64,000 bases of DNA from Anaerolineales bacterium (lineage in GTDB: Bacteria; Chloroflexota; Anaerolineae; Anaerolineales; UBA11579), in NCBI GenBank assembly GCA_025808555.1, contig CP075526.1, forward strand, positions 2,160,712 through 2,224,711, read 5' to 3'. The notes under the pieces were generated by a model that was not told where the DNA came from, made no database searches, and saw nothing but the letters and a program-made list of their open reading frames with translations. Made by a program: the position numbers and the translations under genes. This document shows positions 25,483 through 34,150 of the stretch, piece after piece. Every line of letters begins with the position of its first letter. Position 1 is the first letter of the stretch.

Positions 25483-26481
25483 ATGCCCACCCTGACCATT
25501 CAAGATGCTGTGGAACGATATCTGGACAGCGTAAAACTGGCCCGGAGCCATAACACGCTGCTGACCTACAAGAAGTCCATGCAGGCCTTCCTGGATTGTA
25601 TGCGGGCCGAGGGTCTGGCTGCAGATGCTCCTTTATCTACTCTAAACGAGGATGCGGTGGCCCACTTTGCAGCCTATTCAAAGAATAAGTCACCAGCGAC
25701 CGAGCGCCTACGCCTGCAGGCTGCGGCTGGCTTCTATGAGTTCCTGGCTGCTGAACGCCTGGCGGAACCCAACTTGCCGCGCGTACGCATGCTGATCCGC
25801 CAGCGCGGCCGGCGCCCTGGCCCCCGCCTGCCGCAGTTTCCACGTGAAGCAATAGAACAAATGTTGGACTATGCGGATACGCTTGACCGGTTGCCTGCCA
25901 AGGATGAAATTGAGGCACTGCGCAATAAGCGCGACAAAGCTTTCATCCTGACACTTGGCGAGACGGGCTTACGCGTGCATGAGGCGTGCAAGCTGACCCG
26001 TGGCGACATGCAGATGCAGGAAGGCAAAGCCATCGTGATCGGCAAAGGCAACCAGGAGGCGATGGTGCGCTTTTCGCGCCGGGCGATCGGCGCCATCCGC
26101 AGCTATCTGCAGGCCCGTGGCAGCCTGGACAGCGCCAGCGGCCGCCAGCTGGGCAGCCTGCCCCTCTTTGCCCGCCATGACAAAGGCGCCGGCAGCAAGA
26201 AGGTCAAAGCCATCACGCCCAGCACCGGGCGTAATATCATTGCCCGCCATGTGGCCTTGGCGCTGGGAGACGAGGCCAAAGGAACAATCTCGCCACACAG
26301 TTTCCGCCATTATTTTGTAACTGCGGTGCTGCGCGGCACTGGCGGCAACCTCAAGATGGCGCAGGAATTGGCGCGCCACAAGAACATCCAGGTCACGCAG
26401 CGCTACGCTCATCTAAGTGATGATGAGTTGGACCGTGGCTATTATGAAGTCTTTGAAAATTCGGATAATCGCAGCGACTAG
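25483..26481 (+). CDS. Tyrosine recombinase of the XerC/XerD type
   Basis: 332 residues: N-terminal SAM-like core-binding domain (about 5-100) and catalytic domain with Arg164 in ETGLRVHEA, Lys188 in IGKGNQ, His272-x-x-Arg275 in SPHSFRHYF, His299 in LARHKN and the nucleophile Tyr308 in QRYAHLSD. All catalytic residues are present. GAGG lies 10 nt before the ATG. No phage or transposon genes lie near, which favours a chromosomal role such as dimer resolution at the dif-like site upstream over an integrase, though a relic integrase cannot be ruled out. Its stop directly abuts the stop of the convergent GGDEF gene. Confidence 0.88.
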   Translation: MPTLTIQDAVERYLDSVKLARSHNTLLTYKKSMQAFLDCMRAEGLAADAPLSTLNEDAVAHFAAYSKNKSPATERLRLQAAAGFYEFLAAERLAEPNLPRVRMLIRQRGRRPGPRLPQFPREAIEQMLDYADTLDRLPAKDEIEALRNKRDKAFILTLGETGLRVHEACKLTRGDMQMQEGKAIVIGKGNQEAMVRFSRRAIGAIRSYLQARGSLDSASGRQLGSLPLFARHDKGAGSKKVKAITPSTGRNIIARHVALALGDEAKGTISPHSFRHYFVTAVLRGTGGNLKMAQELARHKNIQVTQRYAHLSDDELDRGYYEVFENSDNRSD

Positions 26482-27735
26482 CTAAGCCCTGGCTGCCTTA
26501 TTGGCATACTTTTTACCTTTGAGCTTGTACATTTTCATGTCCGCCAGGCTCACCAGTTTGTCAGGGTCAGTTTCGTCGTCGGGGAAAACGGCCACACCGC
26601 AGCTGGCCCCGATCTGCACTGGTTGCTTGCTAATGATGAATGGCTGGCTTAGTGTGGCTTCGATCGCAGTAGCCACTTTTTGTGCTTCGTTGCGCACGAT
26701 CAAGTCTTCCAAAATAATGCCGAATTCATCGCCACCCAGGCGCGCCAGAGTGTCAGTAGTGCGAAGTGTTTCGCGAAGCCGTTTGGCAACCGCTTTTAAC
26801 AATAGATCACCCATGGCATGGCCATGCATGTCGTTGACTTTCTTGAAGCCGTCAAGATCAACAAAAAGCACCGCCAGCTTTCGATTGCTTCGTTTGGCGC
26901 GTTCGAGCGCACGCCACAAAGCCTCTGGAAACATGGAGCGGTTGTAGAGCCCGGTCAACTCATCGTGAGTGGCCTTGTGATATAGCTCCACTTCCGTGGC
27001 CTTGCGAACACGGATATCTCGTCCAATGGCCTGGTAATGCAAGGGAATTCCTTGGCTATTGGAAAACACGCCCGCGTCAACCTCAGCTGGAATGCGCTGC
27101 CCCTCTTTCGTGAGGTAAGTGCGCTCATAGATTGGCAGACGCGCCCTGTTGCTAACGGCATTGGTCACCCGGGTGGTGAGGTCGTCTTGCTCTTCTGGCA
27201 CAACTACTTTGCGGTATGAGGCGTTAATGAGCTCTTTACGTTTATATCCCAGCAGGAGAAGGGCTTCATCATTCACATCCAGGATGATGAGATCCAGATC
27301 CGTAATGAAAACCATATCCGTGGTTCGGTCAAACAAGCCTCTAAAGCGCGCCCTAGCAATCTCGGATTCGGCCAGTTGTGCCGCGAGTTTGTTACGGAGA
27401 TGGAATCCGTTGGCAAGAAAGTAGGTGACCGTGGCCATGACGATATGGGTAGCCACCAATTCCAACCGCGCCTGGGGATGCATTGACTGGCCCAGATCCA
27501 GCAAAATCAGGTAGTGAGGCACGGCGAGCATGAACGCGGTAAATGCACCAGGGTATGGGCCAAGCCAAATACCCCAAAAAATACAGGGCACCAGCCCCAC
27601 TGCCAGGCCTACTGTACCGACATAGCCATACAAGATTGGAACAACGGGAAGATAGAGAAGTAATACCAATACAGCTACCAACCACTTGCGTAGCCGCCCC
27701 CCCTGTGTATGTCTAGCGTTTAATAAGTTTTCCAT
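26482..27735 (-). CDS. Membrane-bound PAS-GGDEF diguanylate cyclase
   Basis: Makes cyclic di-GMP. 417 residues from ATG 27735; longer starts would run into the divergent gene. N-terminal four hydrophobic helices (about residues 15-110), a PAS domain (FRGLFDRTTDMVFITDLDLI onward in pieces, about 130-245), then GGDEF (about 260-415) with an intact LGGDEFGI active site, and RTTD five residues before it, which is the RxxD inhibitory site, so product inhibition is likely. No EAL domain. The minus-strand GATAAT about 35 nt upstream could be the -10 box. Signal for the sensor part is unknown. Confidence 0.9.
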   Translation of the reverse strand: MENLLNARHTQGGRLRKWLVAVLVLLLYLPVVPILYGYVGTVGLAVGLVPCIFWGIWLGPYPGAFTAFMLAVPHYLILLDLGQSMHPQARLELVATHIVMATVTYFLANGFHLRNKLAAQLAESEIARARFRGLFDRTTDMVFITDLDLIILDVNDEALLLLGYKRKELINASYRKVVVPEEQDDLTTRVTNAVSNRARLPIYERTYLTKEGQRIPAEVDAGVFSNSQGIPLHYQAIGRDIRVRKATEVELYHKATHDELTGLYNRSMFPEALWRALERAKRSNRKLAVLFVDLDGFKKVNDMHGHAMGDLLLKAVAKRLRETLRTTDTLARLGGDEFGIILEDLIVRNEAQKVATAIEATLSQPFIISKQPVQIGASCGVAVFPDDETDPDKLVSLADMKMYKLKGKKYANKAARA

Positions 27736-27848
27736 CAGACCAGAAAAACTAACTTGGGTAGGGCTTGTGCTATTATCGTGAAAATTCTTTGTTTTGTACA
27801 GATAAACTGATATGGCTATGCGCATATTAGTTTTGGAGCATACCGCTT

Positions 27849-29132
27849 TTGGTAACAACCGAGCTCATTGTTATTGTCATCCTTATCCTAGTGAACGGCT
27901 ATTTTGCCGCAGCCGAACTGGCCTTGGTCACCTCTCGCAAGCATCGCCTTAAAATCATCGCCGACCAGGGCGACAAAGCTGCAACTGAAGTTATCAAGGT
28001 CAAAGAACGCCCTGGCCATATCCTGGCCACGGTGCAGGTGGGCATCAGCCTGGTCACCTCTTTGGCATCGGCATATGGTGGAGCTTCCATCGCGCCGATC
28101 CTCGCGACATGGTTTGCACGAGTGCCGGCTTTGCAGGCGTATGCGCAGCAATTGGCCTTGTTGCTGTTGGTGCTGATGATTACGTATGTCACGTTGATTA
28201 TCGGCGAGCTGGTGCCCAAGCAGCTTGCTTTGCGCAATCCTGAGCGCATGGCCACACGTCTGTATCGCCCGCTGAAGTGGCTGGAAAAACTAACTTCTCC
28301 TCTGGTGAAACTGCTGTCCATCTCAACAGACGCCATTCTGCGGCTGTTGCCCCGCAGCGCGAACTCCCCAAGCACAAGCTCAGAAGAGATCGAGCAGCTG
28401 CTGCAACAAGGCCGAGCTGAAGGCGTATTCCAACTGAGCGAAGCAGTATTTGTAAGCGGTGTTTTTGAGTACGGTGACCGCCAGGCCCATGATGTGATGA
28501 CCTCGCGCACAGAAGTTGCCGCGCTTGATGCCTCGCTGAGCCCAAGAGAAGCGCTCAACCAGGCCGCGGAACGCGGTTTCTCCCGCTATCCGTTATATGA
28601 AGGCAATCTAGACAACGTAATTGGCTATGCGCATATCAAAGATCTCATCTGGGGGGACGATACCATTGCGATCAAGGACCTTGCGCGGCAAGTGGTATTG
28701 GTGCCAGAAAGTGCTACTCTGCCTGATATCTATAAGCGCCTGACCACCGAGCGTTCGCAAATGGCAATCGTGCTCGATGAACATGGAGGCACTGCGGGTT
28801 TACTAACTCTGGAAGATGTGCTCGAAGTTATAGTTGGCGAAATCAACGACGAGTACCAAGTCAGCCGCGGCGACATCAACCCGTTGGGTAAAGGGACCTG
28901 GTTGGTAGCAGGCGCTACACCAGTGGACGAGCTCAGTGATGTGATTGGCGTGCAGATCGAAGAAGACGAAGCCTACAACACGGCCGCCGGTCTAGTGATG
29001 GCCCTGCTTGGCCGGATTCCTAATGTGGGCGAAGTAGTGCAATACGAGAACCTCAGCTTCACCGTGCGCCAAATGAACAAAATGCGGATCGAGCTGTTGC
29101 TTGTCCAGCGCGTGCTGCCAATTCAGCAATAA
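27849..29132 (+). CDS. CNNM/CBS/CorC transporter-associated (hemolysin C family) protein
   Basis: 427 residues: N-terminal CNNM (DUF21) membrane domain with ILVNGYFAAAELALVTSRKHRL and a later GELVPKQLALRNPE, two CBS domains (about 205-330; VMTSRTEVAALD and a second repeat with GTAGLLTLEDVLE), and a C-terminal CorC_HlyC domain. Relatives take part in Mg or Co resistance and ion efflux. The start is TTG at 27849, supported by GGAG 10 nt upstream. Divergent from the diguanylate cyclase. Confidence 0.9.
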   Translation: MVTTELIVIVILILVNGYFAAAELALVTSRKHRLKIIADQGDKAATEVIKVKERPGHILATVQVGISLVTSLASAYGGASIAPILATWFARVPALQAYAQQLALLLLVLMITYVTLIIGELVPKQLALRNPERMATRLYRPLKWLEKLTSPLVKLLSISTDAILRLLPRSANSPSTSSEEIEQLLQQGRAEGVFQLSEAVFVSGVFEYGDRQAHDVMTSRTEVAALDASLSPREALNQAAERGFSRYPLYEGNLDNVIGYAHIKDLIWGDDTIAIKDLARQVVLVPESATLPDIYKRLTTERSQMAIVLDEHGGTAGLLTLEDVLEVIVGEINDEYQVSRGDINPLGKGTWLVAGATPVDELSDVIGVQIEEDEAYNTAAGLVMALLGRIPNVGEVVQYENLSFTVRQMNKMRIELLLVQRVLPIQQ

Positions 29133-29167
29133 AGCGATTTTTCTAGCCCGCCCGCTTTTAGCTTGCC

Positions 29168-29219
29168 TTGACATTCATTTACAATCGATTATATTTACTA
29201 ACACGCGTAACTAACACGC
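29168..29219 (+). promoter_or_regulatory. Promoter and tandem operator candidate of the lacI-type gene
   Basis: TTGACA at 29168-29173, 16 nt spacer, TATATT at 29190-29195: close to the consensus. Downstream of the -10 a 10-nt direct repeat ACTAACACGC occurs at 29197-29206 and 29210-29219 (13-nt period), covering the likely start of transcription, as expected for an autoregulatory operator. Confidence 0.6.
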
Positions 29220-29226
29220 TTTAGCT

Positions 29227-30255
29227 TTGACCAATAACAGAGTTACCAGCCACGACGTTGCTAAAGCTGCGGGTGTCTCCCGGGCTACTGTTTCTGTTGT
29301 GCTTAATAACCTGTCGGGTATCGCCATCAGCGAGGCAACCCGCCAACGAGTGCGCGATGTCGCCAAGCGGCTCAATTACTCACCAAACTCTGCCGGCCGC
29401 AAGCTAGCCAGCGGCAAATCCAACACCATTGGCCTGGTGCTGCGCCAGTCACCTGAACAGGTATATGCAGACGCTTTTCTCACACGAGTTATGTTCGGCA
29501 TAGAGCAAGCCGCGATGAAACATGGATACCACGTGCTACTGAAGCAGGTTGATCCAGCTGACCCGGTTGGCTATAGCCACCTGGTCAGCGAGAACCACGT
29601 GGACGGCATCATTCTGTCTGGTCCGCGCCAGGACGACCCTGATCTCTTGCGCCTGATGCAGGATGGCGTGCACATCATGCTGCTGGGCCAGATGCCCGGC
29701 AGCCTCATCCCCTTCGTGGATATTGACGCTACGCGCAGTGCGGAGCAGGCAGTACGCCACCTGGTGCAATTGGGCCACACACGCATTGCCATCATCACCA
29801 ACGCCAACCTGAGCTACACATCTGCCCGGCAGCGCCGCCTTGGCTACCAGAACGCTTTGGAACAAGCCGGGCTGCAAGTGGATGAGAGCTATGTCAAAGA
29901 AGGCAATTACACCCCCGGCAGCGGCCTGGCAGCCATGAACGAATTGCTCACCCTGCCCACCCCGCCCACAGCAGTATTCGTGGCAAGCGATGTTGTGGCC
30001 CTGGGGGCCATGCTGGCGGCCAAGAACGCCGGCCTGCGCATTCCGCAGGACATGGCATTCGTCGGCTTTGACGACATCGCATTGGCCGAGTTCTACGACC
30101 CCCCGCTCACCACCGTGCGCCTGCCGGGCTACAAGCTGGGCATGATGGCGTGTGAGCGTTTACTCCACTTGCTGAAATGGGGCAAATTGGATCAGCCTGG
30201 CTATCTATTCGAAACAGACCTCGTCGTTCGTTCATCAAGCATCGCCACGTCATAA
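29227..30255 (+). CDS. LacI family transcriptional regulator
   Basis: 342 residues, TTG start at 29227. N-terminal helix-turn-helix TSHDVAKAAGVSRATVSVVL (about residues 7-26) with the hinge NYSPNSAGRKLASG, then a periplasmic-binding-protein-like effector domain (IGLVLRQSPEQVY, VDGIILSGP, FVGFDDIALAEFYDPPLTTVRLP). The binding gene, permeases and trehalose synthase follow on the same strand, so it most likely controls their expression in response to a disaccharide such as trehalose or maltose (inference from context). Confidence 0.93.
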   Translation: MTNNRVTSHDVAKAAGVSRATVSVVLNNLSGIAISEATRQRVRDVAKRLNYSPNSAGRKLASGKSNTIGLVLRQSPEQVYADAFLTRVMFGIEQAAMKHGYHVLLKQVDPADPVGYSHLVSENHVDGIILSGPRQDDPDLLRLMQDGVHIMLLGQMPGSLIPFVDIDATRSAEQAVRHLVQLGHTRIAIITNANLSYTSARQRRLGYQNALEQAGLQVDESYVKEGNYTPGSGLAAMNELLTLPTPPTAVFVASDVVALGAMLAAKNAGLRIPQDMAFVGFDDIALAEFYDPPLTTVRLPGYKLGMMACERLLHLLKWGKLDQPGYLFETDLVVRSSSIATS

Positions 30256-30380
30256 TCCTGATTTTTGAAAGCATGCCACTTCACAAAAAAGGAGGTACTG
30301 TCGCTAGAAACCGAAACTGAATGCGTCTAAGCTATAAGGCGCGTGCTTCATTGAGTCACTATCCGGAAGGAGAAGTAAGT

Positions 30381-31712
30381 ATGTCCAAGCATTTGAAGTT
30401 TTTTCTTGCACTGACCGTGTTCAGCCTGATCCTGGCTGCCTGCGGCGCCGGTGCGCCCGCCCCCACAGAAGCCCCTGCTGAGCCGACGATGGCCCCCTCC
30501 ACTGATGCGCCGGACGAGCCTATGGACGACATGTGCTACGGCGCAGCCCCTGGCGATGAGGTCACCATTCTCTACCAATGGTCTGGCGCCGAGGAAGAGA
30601 GCTTCCACGCTGCCATTGCCCCGATCGTGGAGGCCTGTGGTTTGACCATCGTCCCCGAGTCTTCACGTGATCAGGCTCTGCTGGAAACCCGCATCGAATC
30701 AGGTGACGCATGGGATCTGGTGTTCTGGCCCACCGTTGGCCCGATCGGCTCCTATGGCGACCAACTGGTCGCTCTGGACAGCCTGGGTGCGGATGCAGGC
30801 AACTACGCCCCCGCCTGGATGGCCACTTCGGGTAGCGGCTGGCTGGGTGTAGCGGTCAAGGCCGACCCCAAGTCCATCGTGTGGTACAGCCCGGTTAACT
30901 TTGACGCGTTTGGCTACAGCGTTCCCACCACGTGGGATGACTTTGTCGCCCTGGCTGACCAGATGGTTGCCGACGGCAATGTTCCGTTCTCCATGGGCTT
31001 TGAAAGCGGTGATGCCACCGGCTGGACCGCATCCGACTTCATCCAGGACATTCTGCTGGCCACCCAAGGCAGCGCGTATGTGAATGGCATCCTGGATGGC
31101 TCGATCGCCTACAATGACGCCGGGGTTGCCGCTGCGTATGAGATCTACAGCGGCTGGGCGACTGACCCGGCTTACGCCGTTGGCGGCGCCGAGGGCTCGC
31201 TGAGCACCGGCTTCCTGGATGCGATCATCAAGCCCTTCGGCGATCCGCCCGAGGCGATGATGGTCAAGCAGTCTGGCTTTGCTGGCGGCGTAGTTGCTGA
31301 CCAGTACCCCGAGCTTGAATTCGGCACTGACTTCAGCTTCTTCCACTTCCCCGGCGCCGATGGCGTGCAGGGCGGTGCGGACTGGATGATGGCCTTTGCC
31401 GACACGCCGGCGGTGCGCGCCATTGTGGCGTACCTGACCAGCGCCGAGGGCGGCGCCCACTGGGCCGCCACTGGCTTTGGCCTGTCCCCCAACAGCGGCT
31501 CGGCCGGCAACTATGCTGACCCGATCAACGCTGCTTTGGCTGATGTGCTGGCTGGCGCCAGCGCTGCCACGCCTGACATCGGCGACTCCATCCAGCCCAG
31601 CTTCGGCTCGGCTGAGTGGCGCGCCATCGTGGACGTGGTGAGCGGCGCTTCCAGCATTGACGCCGCACTGGCGGGTGCAGCTGAAGCTCAGGCTGCCGAC
31701 CAGGGCAACTAG
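30381..31712 (+). CDS. Sugar ABC transporter substrate-binding lipoprotein
   Basis: Captures sugar outside the membrane. 443 residues from ATG 30381, which has AAGGAG 8 nt upstream. Signal peptide with lipobox LILAACG, then an Ala/Pro/Thr/Glu linker and the extracellular solute-binding fold of family 1 (WDLVFWPTVG, VPTTWDDFVALADQM, AAYEIYSGWATDP, GGADWMMAF). A hairpin follows the stop and separates it from the permease genes. LacI regulator upstream and trehalose synthase downstream suggest an alpha-glucoside such as trehalose or maltose. Confidence 0.9.
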   Translation: MSKHLKFFLALTVFSLILAACGAGAPAPTEAPAEPTMAPSTDAPDEPMDDMCYGAAPGDEVTILYQWSGAEEESFHAAIAPIVEACGLTIVPESSRDQALLETRIESGDAWDLVFWPTVGPIGSYGDQLVALDSLGADAGNYAPAWMATSGSGWLGVAVKADPKSIVWYSPVNFDAFGYSVPTTWDDFVALADQMVADGNVPFSMGFESGDATGWTASDFIQDILLATQGSAYVNGILDGSIAYNDAGVAAAYEIYSGWATDPAYAVGGAEGSLSTGFLDAIIKPFGDPPEAMMVKQSGFAGGVVADQYPELEFGTDFSFFHFPGADGVQGGADWMMAFADTPAVRAIVAYLTSAEGGAHWAATGFGLSPNSGSAGNYADPINAALADVLAGASAATPDIGDSIQPSFGSAEWRAIVDVVSGASSIDAALAGAAEAQAADQGN

Positions 31713-31723
31713 CGCAACACAAC

Positions 31724-31755
31724 AAAGGCCCCAGGGCAGATGCCCTGGGGCCTTT
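31724..31755 (+). promoter_or_regulatory. Intra-operon hairpin after the binding-protein gene
   Basis: Stem of about 14-15 bp, AAAGGCCCCAGGGCA against its complement with a 2-4 nt loop, not followed by a T tract. It likely protects the upstream mRNA or partly attenuates transcription, giving more binding protein than permease. The same arrangement is found after pstS at 39448-39485. Confidence 0.75.
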
Positions 31756-31798
31756 GGCACCTGGCGGCGCCAGGCTGCAAGCGGAGAGGAGACCTCTT

Positions 31799-32758
31799 GT
31801 GAGTGAGCGCATTCCCAACATCATGCGGCAAGGCCGCATAGCGCCATGGTTGTATCTGGCGCCAGCTCTTATCATTATTCTGGTTTACATTGTTTATCCA
31901 GCGTTCAATACTTTCTACCTCAGCCTGCTGGACAAAGATTCGCTGAACTGGGCATCCAGCGCCTGTGTACAGGGCCGCCCCTGCTGGGGCATTTTTGAGA
32001 ACTATCGCTACGCCTTGACCAGCGAATTAGATACGACCAGTGCCGCCACGATATGGCGTACGTTCTGGATCTCATCCTTTGGCAATAATCTCAAATGGAT
32101 CCTTGGCCTCGTCACCGGCGCAGTTGCGCTTGGCCTGCTGATGGCCGTGCTCTCGGACAAGGTGAAGTACGAGTCATTGGCCAAATCGGTCATTTTCCTG
32201 CCAATGGCGATCTCGTTCGTGGGCGCGGGCGTGATCTGGAAGTTCGTCTACCACTTCGGCACCGACAATACCCAGATCGGGCTGCTGAATGCGATCGTGC
32301 GCGGGCTGGGCGGCGAACCCATCTCGTTCATGACGCGCATCCCGCTCAACACCTTCATGCTGATCGTTGTAGGCATCTGGATGTGGGCGGGCTTCTGCAT
32401 GGTCATCCTCTCGGCAGCCATCAAGAGCGTGCCGTCCGAACTGCTGGAAGCCGCCCGCATGGACGGCGCCACCGAGTGGACCGCCTTCTGGAAGATCACG
32501 GTCCCCGTCATCCTGCCGACCATCGTAGTGGTCATCACTACGATGGTGATCAATACGCTCAAGATCTTTGACGTCGTATTCGTGATGACCGGCGGCAACT
32601 ACAGCACGGATGTGATCGCCAACCGCATGTATGCAGAGATGTACGTCAACCAGCAAACCGGGCGCGGCACCGCCGTGGCGATGGTGCTGGTTCTGGCGAT
32701 TATTCCCTTTATGTATCTCAACATCAAACGCTTCAGAGAACAGGAGGCTATGCGCTAG
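31799..32758 (+). CDS. Sugar ABC transporter permease (MalF-like)
   Basis: 319 residues. GTG start at 31799 chosen for the GAGGAG site 9 nt upstream. Six hydrophobic helices (first: WLYLAPALIIILVYIVYPAF), and the EAA loop that contacts the ATPase: ELLEAARMDGATEWTAFWKI followed by TVPVILP. The first outside loop has a Cys pair (ACVQGRPCWG), probably a disulfide. The second permease follows after 14 nt. No ATPase gene is in the cluster, so a shared MsmX-type ATPase elsewhere is assumed. Confidence 0.93.
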   Translation: MSERIPNIMRQGRIAPWLYLAPALIIILVYIVYPAFNTFYLSLLDKDSLNWASSACVQGRPCWGIFENYRYALTSELDTTSAATIWRTFWISSFGNNLKWILGLVTGAVALGLLMAVLSDKVKYESLAKSVIFLPMAISFVGAGVIWKFVYHFGTDNTQIGLLNAIVRGLGGEPISFMTRIPLNTFMLIVVGIWMWAGFCMVILSAAIKSVPSELLEAARMDGATEWTAFWKITVPVILPTIVVVITTMVINTLKIFDVVFVMTGGNYSTDVIANRMYAEMYVNQQTGRGTAVAMVLVLAIIPFMYLNIKRFREQEAMR

Positions 32759-32772
32759 CGCATAGAGACACC

Positions 32773-33960
32773 ATGAGCGAACGCATGAAACGCTTCCTGG
32801 CCAGCCTGCCCTTGCATGTCATTGTGATCGGCATGGTGGTGCTCTGGCTGCTGCCCACCCTTGGCCTGCTGGTCACCTCATTCCGCCCTGTGCAAGACGC
32901 CAACACCAGCGGGTGGTGGACCGCATTCTCGGCCCCCAAGGCTGGCGCCGAGTACACGGAATTCTGCGCCGGCTGCCATGGGCCAGAAGGCGACGCGATT
33001 CCGAGCGCGGATTTTAGCGATCCGGAGTACGTGGCGCTGTTTCGCCGCTCGGTGCAGCTGGCCGCCACCTTCAACAACACGTTGCCGGATGGCAGCATCC
33101 ATGTGCCCGAGGACGAGCGCCCCACTACACAACAGCTCGCCGACATCTTGACCCAGATACGCGGCTTTGCCGGCGTGGAAGAGCGCCCGCGCTTCACCTT
33201 GAACAACTATGTGGATGCGCTGGTGGGCTACCGCGGGCGCACCAGCTATGCTGAGGACTGCGCTGCAGGCACACAATCCACCGATCTGACCTGCGATTTC
33301 GCAACCGACCTGGGCAACAGCCGTGGCATGGCTCGGGCTTTCGTCAATACGCTCATCGTCACCATCCCGGCCACCATCTTGCCGCTGATCTTCGCCGCCC
33401 TAGCAGCCTATGCCTTCTCGTGGCTGCATTTCCCCGGGCGCATGTGGCTGTTCGCGTTGCTGGTTGGTCTGCAGATCGTGCCACTTCAGATGACCCTGGT
33501 GCCGATATCCAAGCTGTATCAGCAACTTGGGCTCGGTAGCACCTTCCTGGGCGTGTGGCTATTCCACACGGGCTTTGGCCTGCCGTATGCCATCTTCCTG
33601 ATGCGCAACTTCATCGGCTCGCTGCCGCGCGATCTGTTCGAGTCCGCCTACCTGGACGGCGCAAGCCACTGGACTGCCTTCACACGCCTGGCGCTGCCGC
33701 TTTCGCTGCCGGCGTTGGCATCATTGGCTATTTTCCAGTTTCTGTGGGTATGGAACGATCTGCTGGTAGCGCTAGTGTTCCTCTCTGGCCGCCAGCCGGT
33801 GCTGACCTACCAGATCAACGGGCTTGTGCAATCCCTGGGCGGCGGCTGGCACTTGCTGACCGCCTCGGCCTTCCTCTCAATGCTGCTGCCGATGATCGTC
33901 TTCTTCGGCTTCCAGCGCTTCTTCGTGCGCGGCCTGCTGGCCGGCGCGGTCAAGGGATAG
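32773..33960 (+). CDS. Sugar ABC transporter permease (MalG-like) with inserted c-type cytochrome-like domain
   Basis: 395 residues against about 280 for ordinary MalG. Helix 1 is at about 12-36, then an outside loop of about 150 residues, then five helices and the EAA loop LFESAYLDGASHWTAFTRLA with LPLSLPAL. Inside the loop (about residues 60-137) lies a haem c attachment motif C65-A-G-C68-H69 followed by GPEGD, and a C-terminal part SIHVPEDERPTTQQLADIL that resembles the end of class I cytochromes c, with His110 where the Met ligand usually sits. A second Cys pair (DCAAGTQSTDLTC) comes later in the loop. The loop is outside the membrane, as haem c attachment requires. The reading frame is continuous, so this is one protein and not two overlapping genes. 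Confidence 0.88.
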   Translation: MSERMKRFLASLPLHVIVIGMVVLWLLPTLGLLVTSFRPVQDANTSGWWTAFSAPKAGAEYTEFCAGCHGPEGDAIPSADFSDPEYVALFRRSVQLAATFNNTLPDGSIHVPEDERPTTQQLADILTQIRGFAGVEERPRFTLNNYVDALVGYRGRTSYAEDCAAGTQSTDLTCDFATDLGNSRGMARAFVNTLIVTIPATILPLIFAALAAYAFSWLHFPGRMWLFALLVGLQIVPLQMTLVPISKLYQQLGLGSTFLGVWLFHTGFGLPYAIFLMRNFIGSLPRDLFESAYLDGASHWTAFTRLALPLSLPALASLAIFQFLWVWNDLLVALVFLSGRQPVLTYQINGLVQSLGGGWHLLTASAFLSMLLPMIVFFGFQRFFVRGLLAGAVKG

Positions 33961-33997
33961 GAAGCAACAGCCAGCTGATTTAGAATTCTGTCCCTAC

Positions 33998-34105
33998 GTC
34001 TTTGCGAGGCGCCGCGAAGCGGCGCAGAAGCAATCCCCGAGCTGAATGGAAAAGCTTGGGGATTGCTTCGCTTCCACTGCATTGCAGTGCATCGCTCGCA
34101 AAGAC
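33998..34105. repeat. Intergenic palindromic element with cloverleaf-like folding
   Basis: 108 bp closed by an 11-bp perfect inverted repeat GTCTTTGCGAG (33998-34008) / CTCGCAAAGAC (34095-34105). Inside are three hairpins: GCGCCGC-GAA-GCGGCGC (34009-34025), GAAGCAATCCCCGAGCT against AGCTTGGGGATTGCTTC (34027-34043 and 34053-34069, one mismatch), and CACTGCA-T-TGCAGTG (34075-34089). It fills most of the gap between the permease and trehalose synthase genes. Confidence 0.85.
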
Positions 34106-34150
34106 TATCTCAATGCATCTGAGTATTTGGACTCCGGAGTAACCTGTCTC

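Noticed and set aside
25483-26481. Recombinase as integrase of a genomic island
   Set aside because: No tRNA target, direct repeat ends, excisionase or cargo genes adjoin it; neighbours are ordinary chromosomal genes. A dif-Xer reading fits better but is not proven.
30699-31760. A 353-codon minus-strand open frame opposite the sugar-binding protein gene
   Set aside because: Antisense to a lipoprotein gene with signal peptide and ribosome site; low-complexity translation and no start signal.
32773-33960. Frameshift or fusion artefact producing a cytochrome inside the permease
   Set aside because: Both flanks of the insert continue in the same frame into normal permease sequence, and the whole gene has uniform composition, so an artefact is unlikely from the sequence alone.
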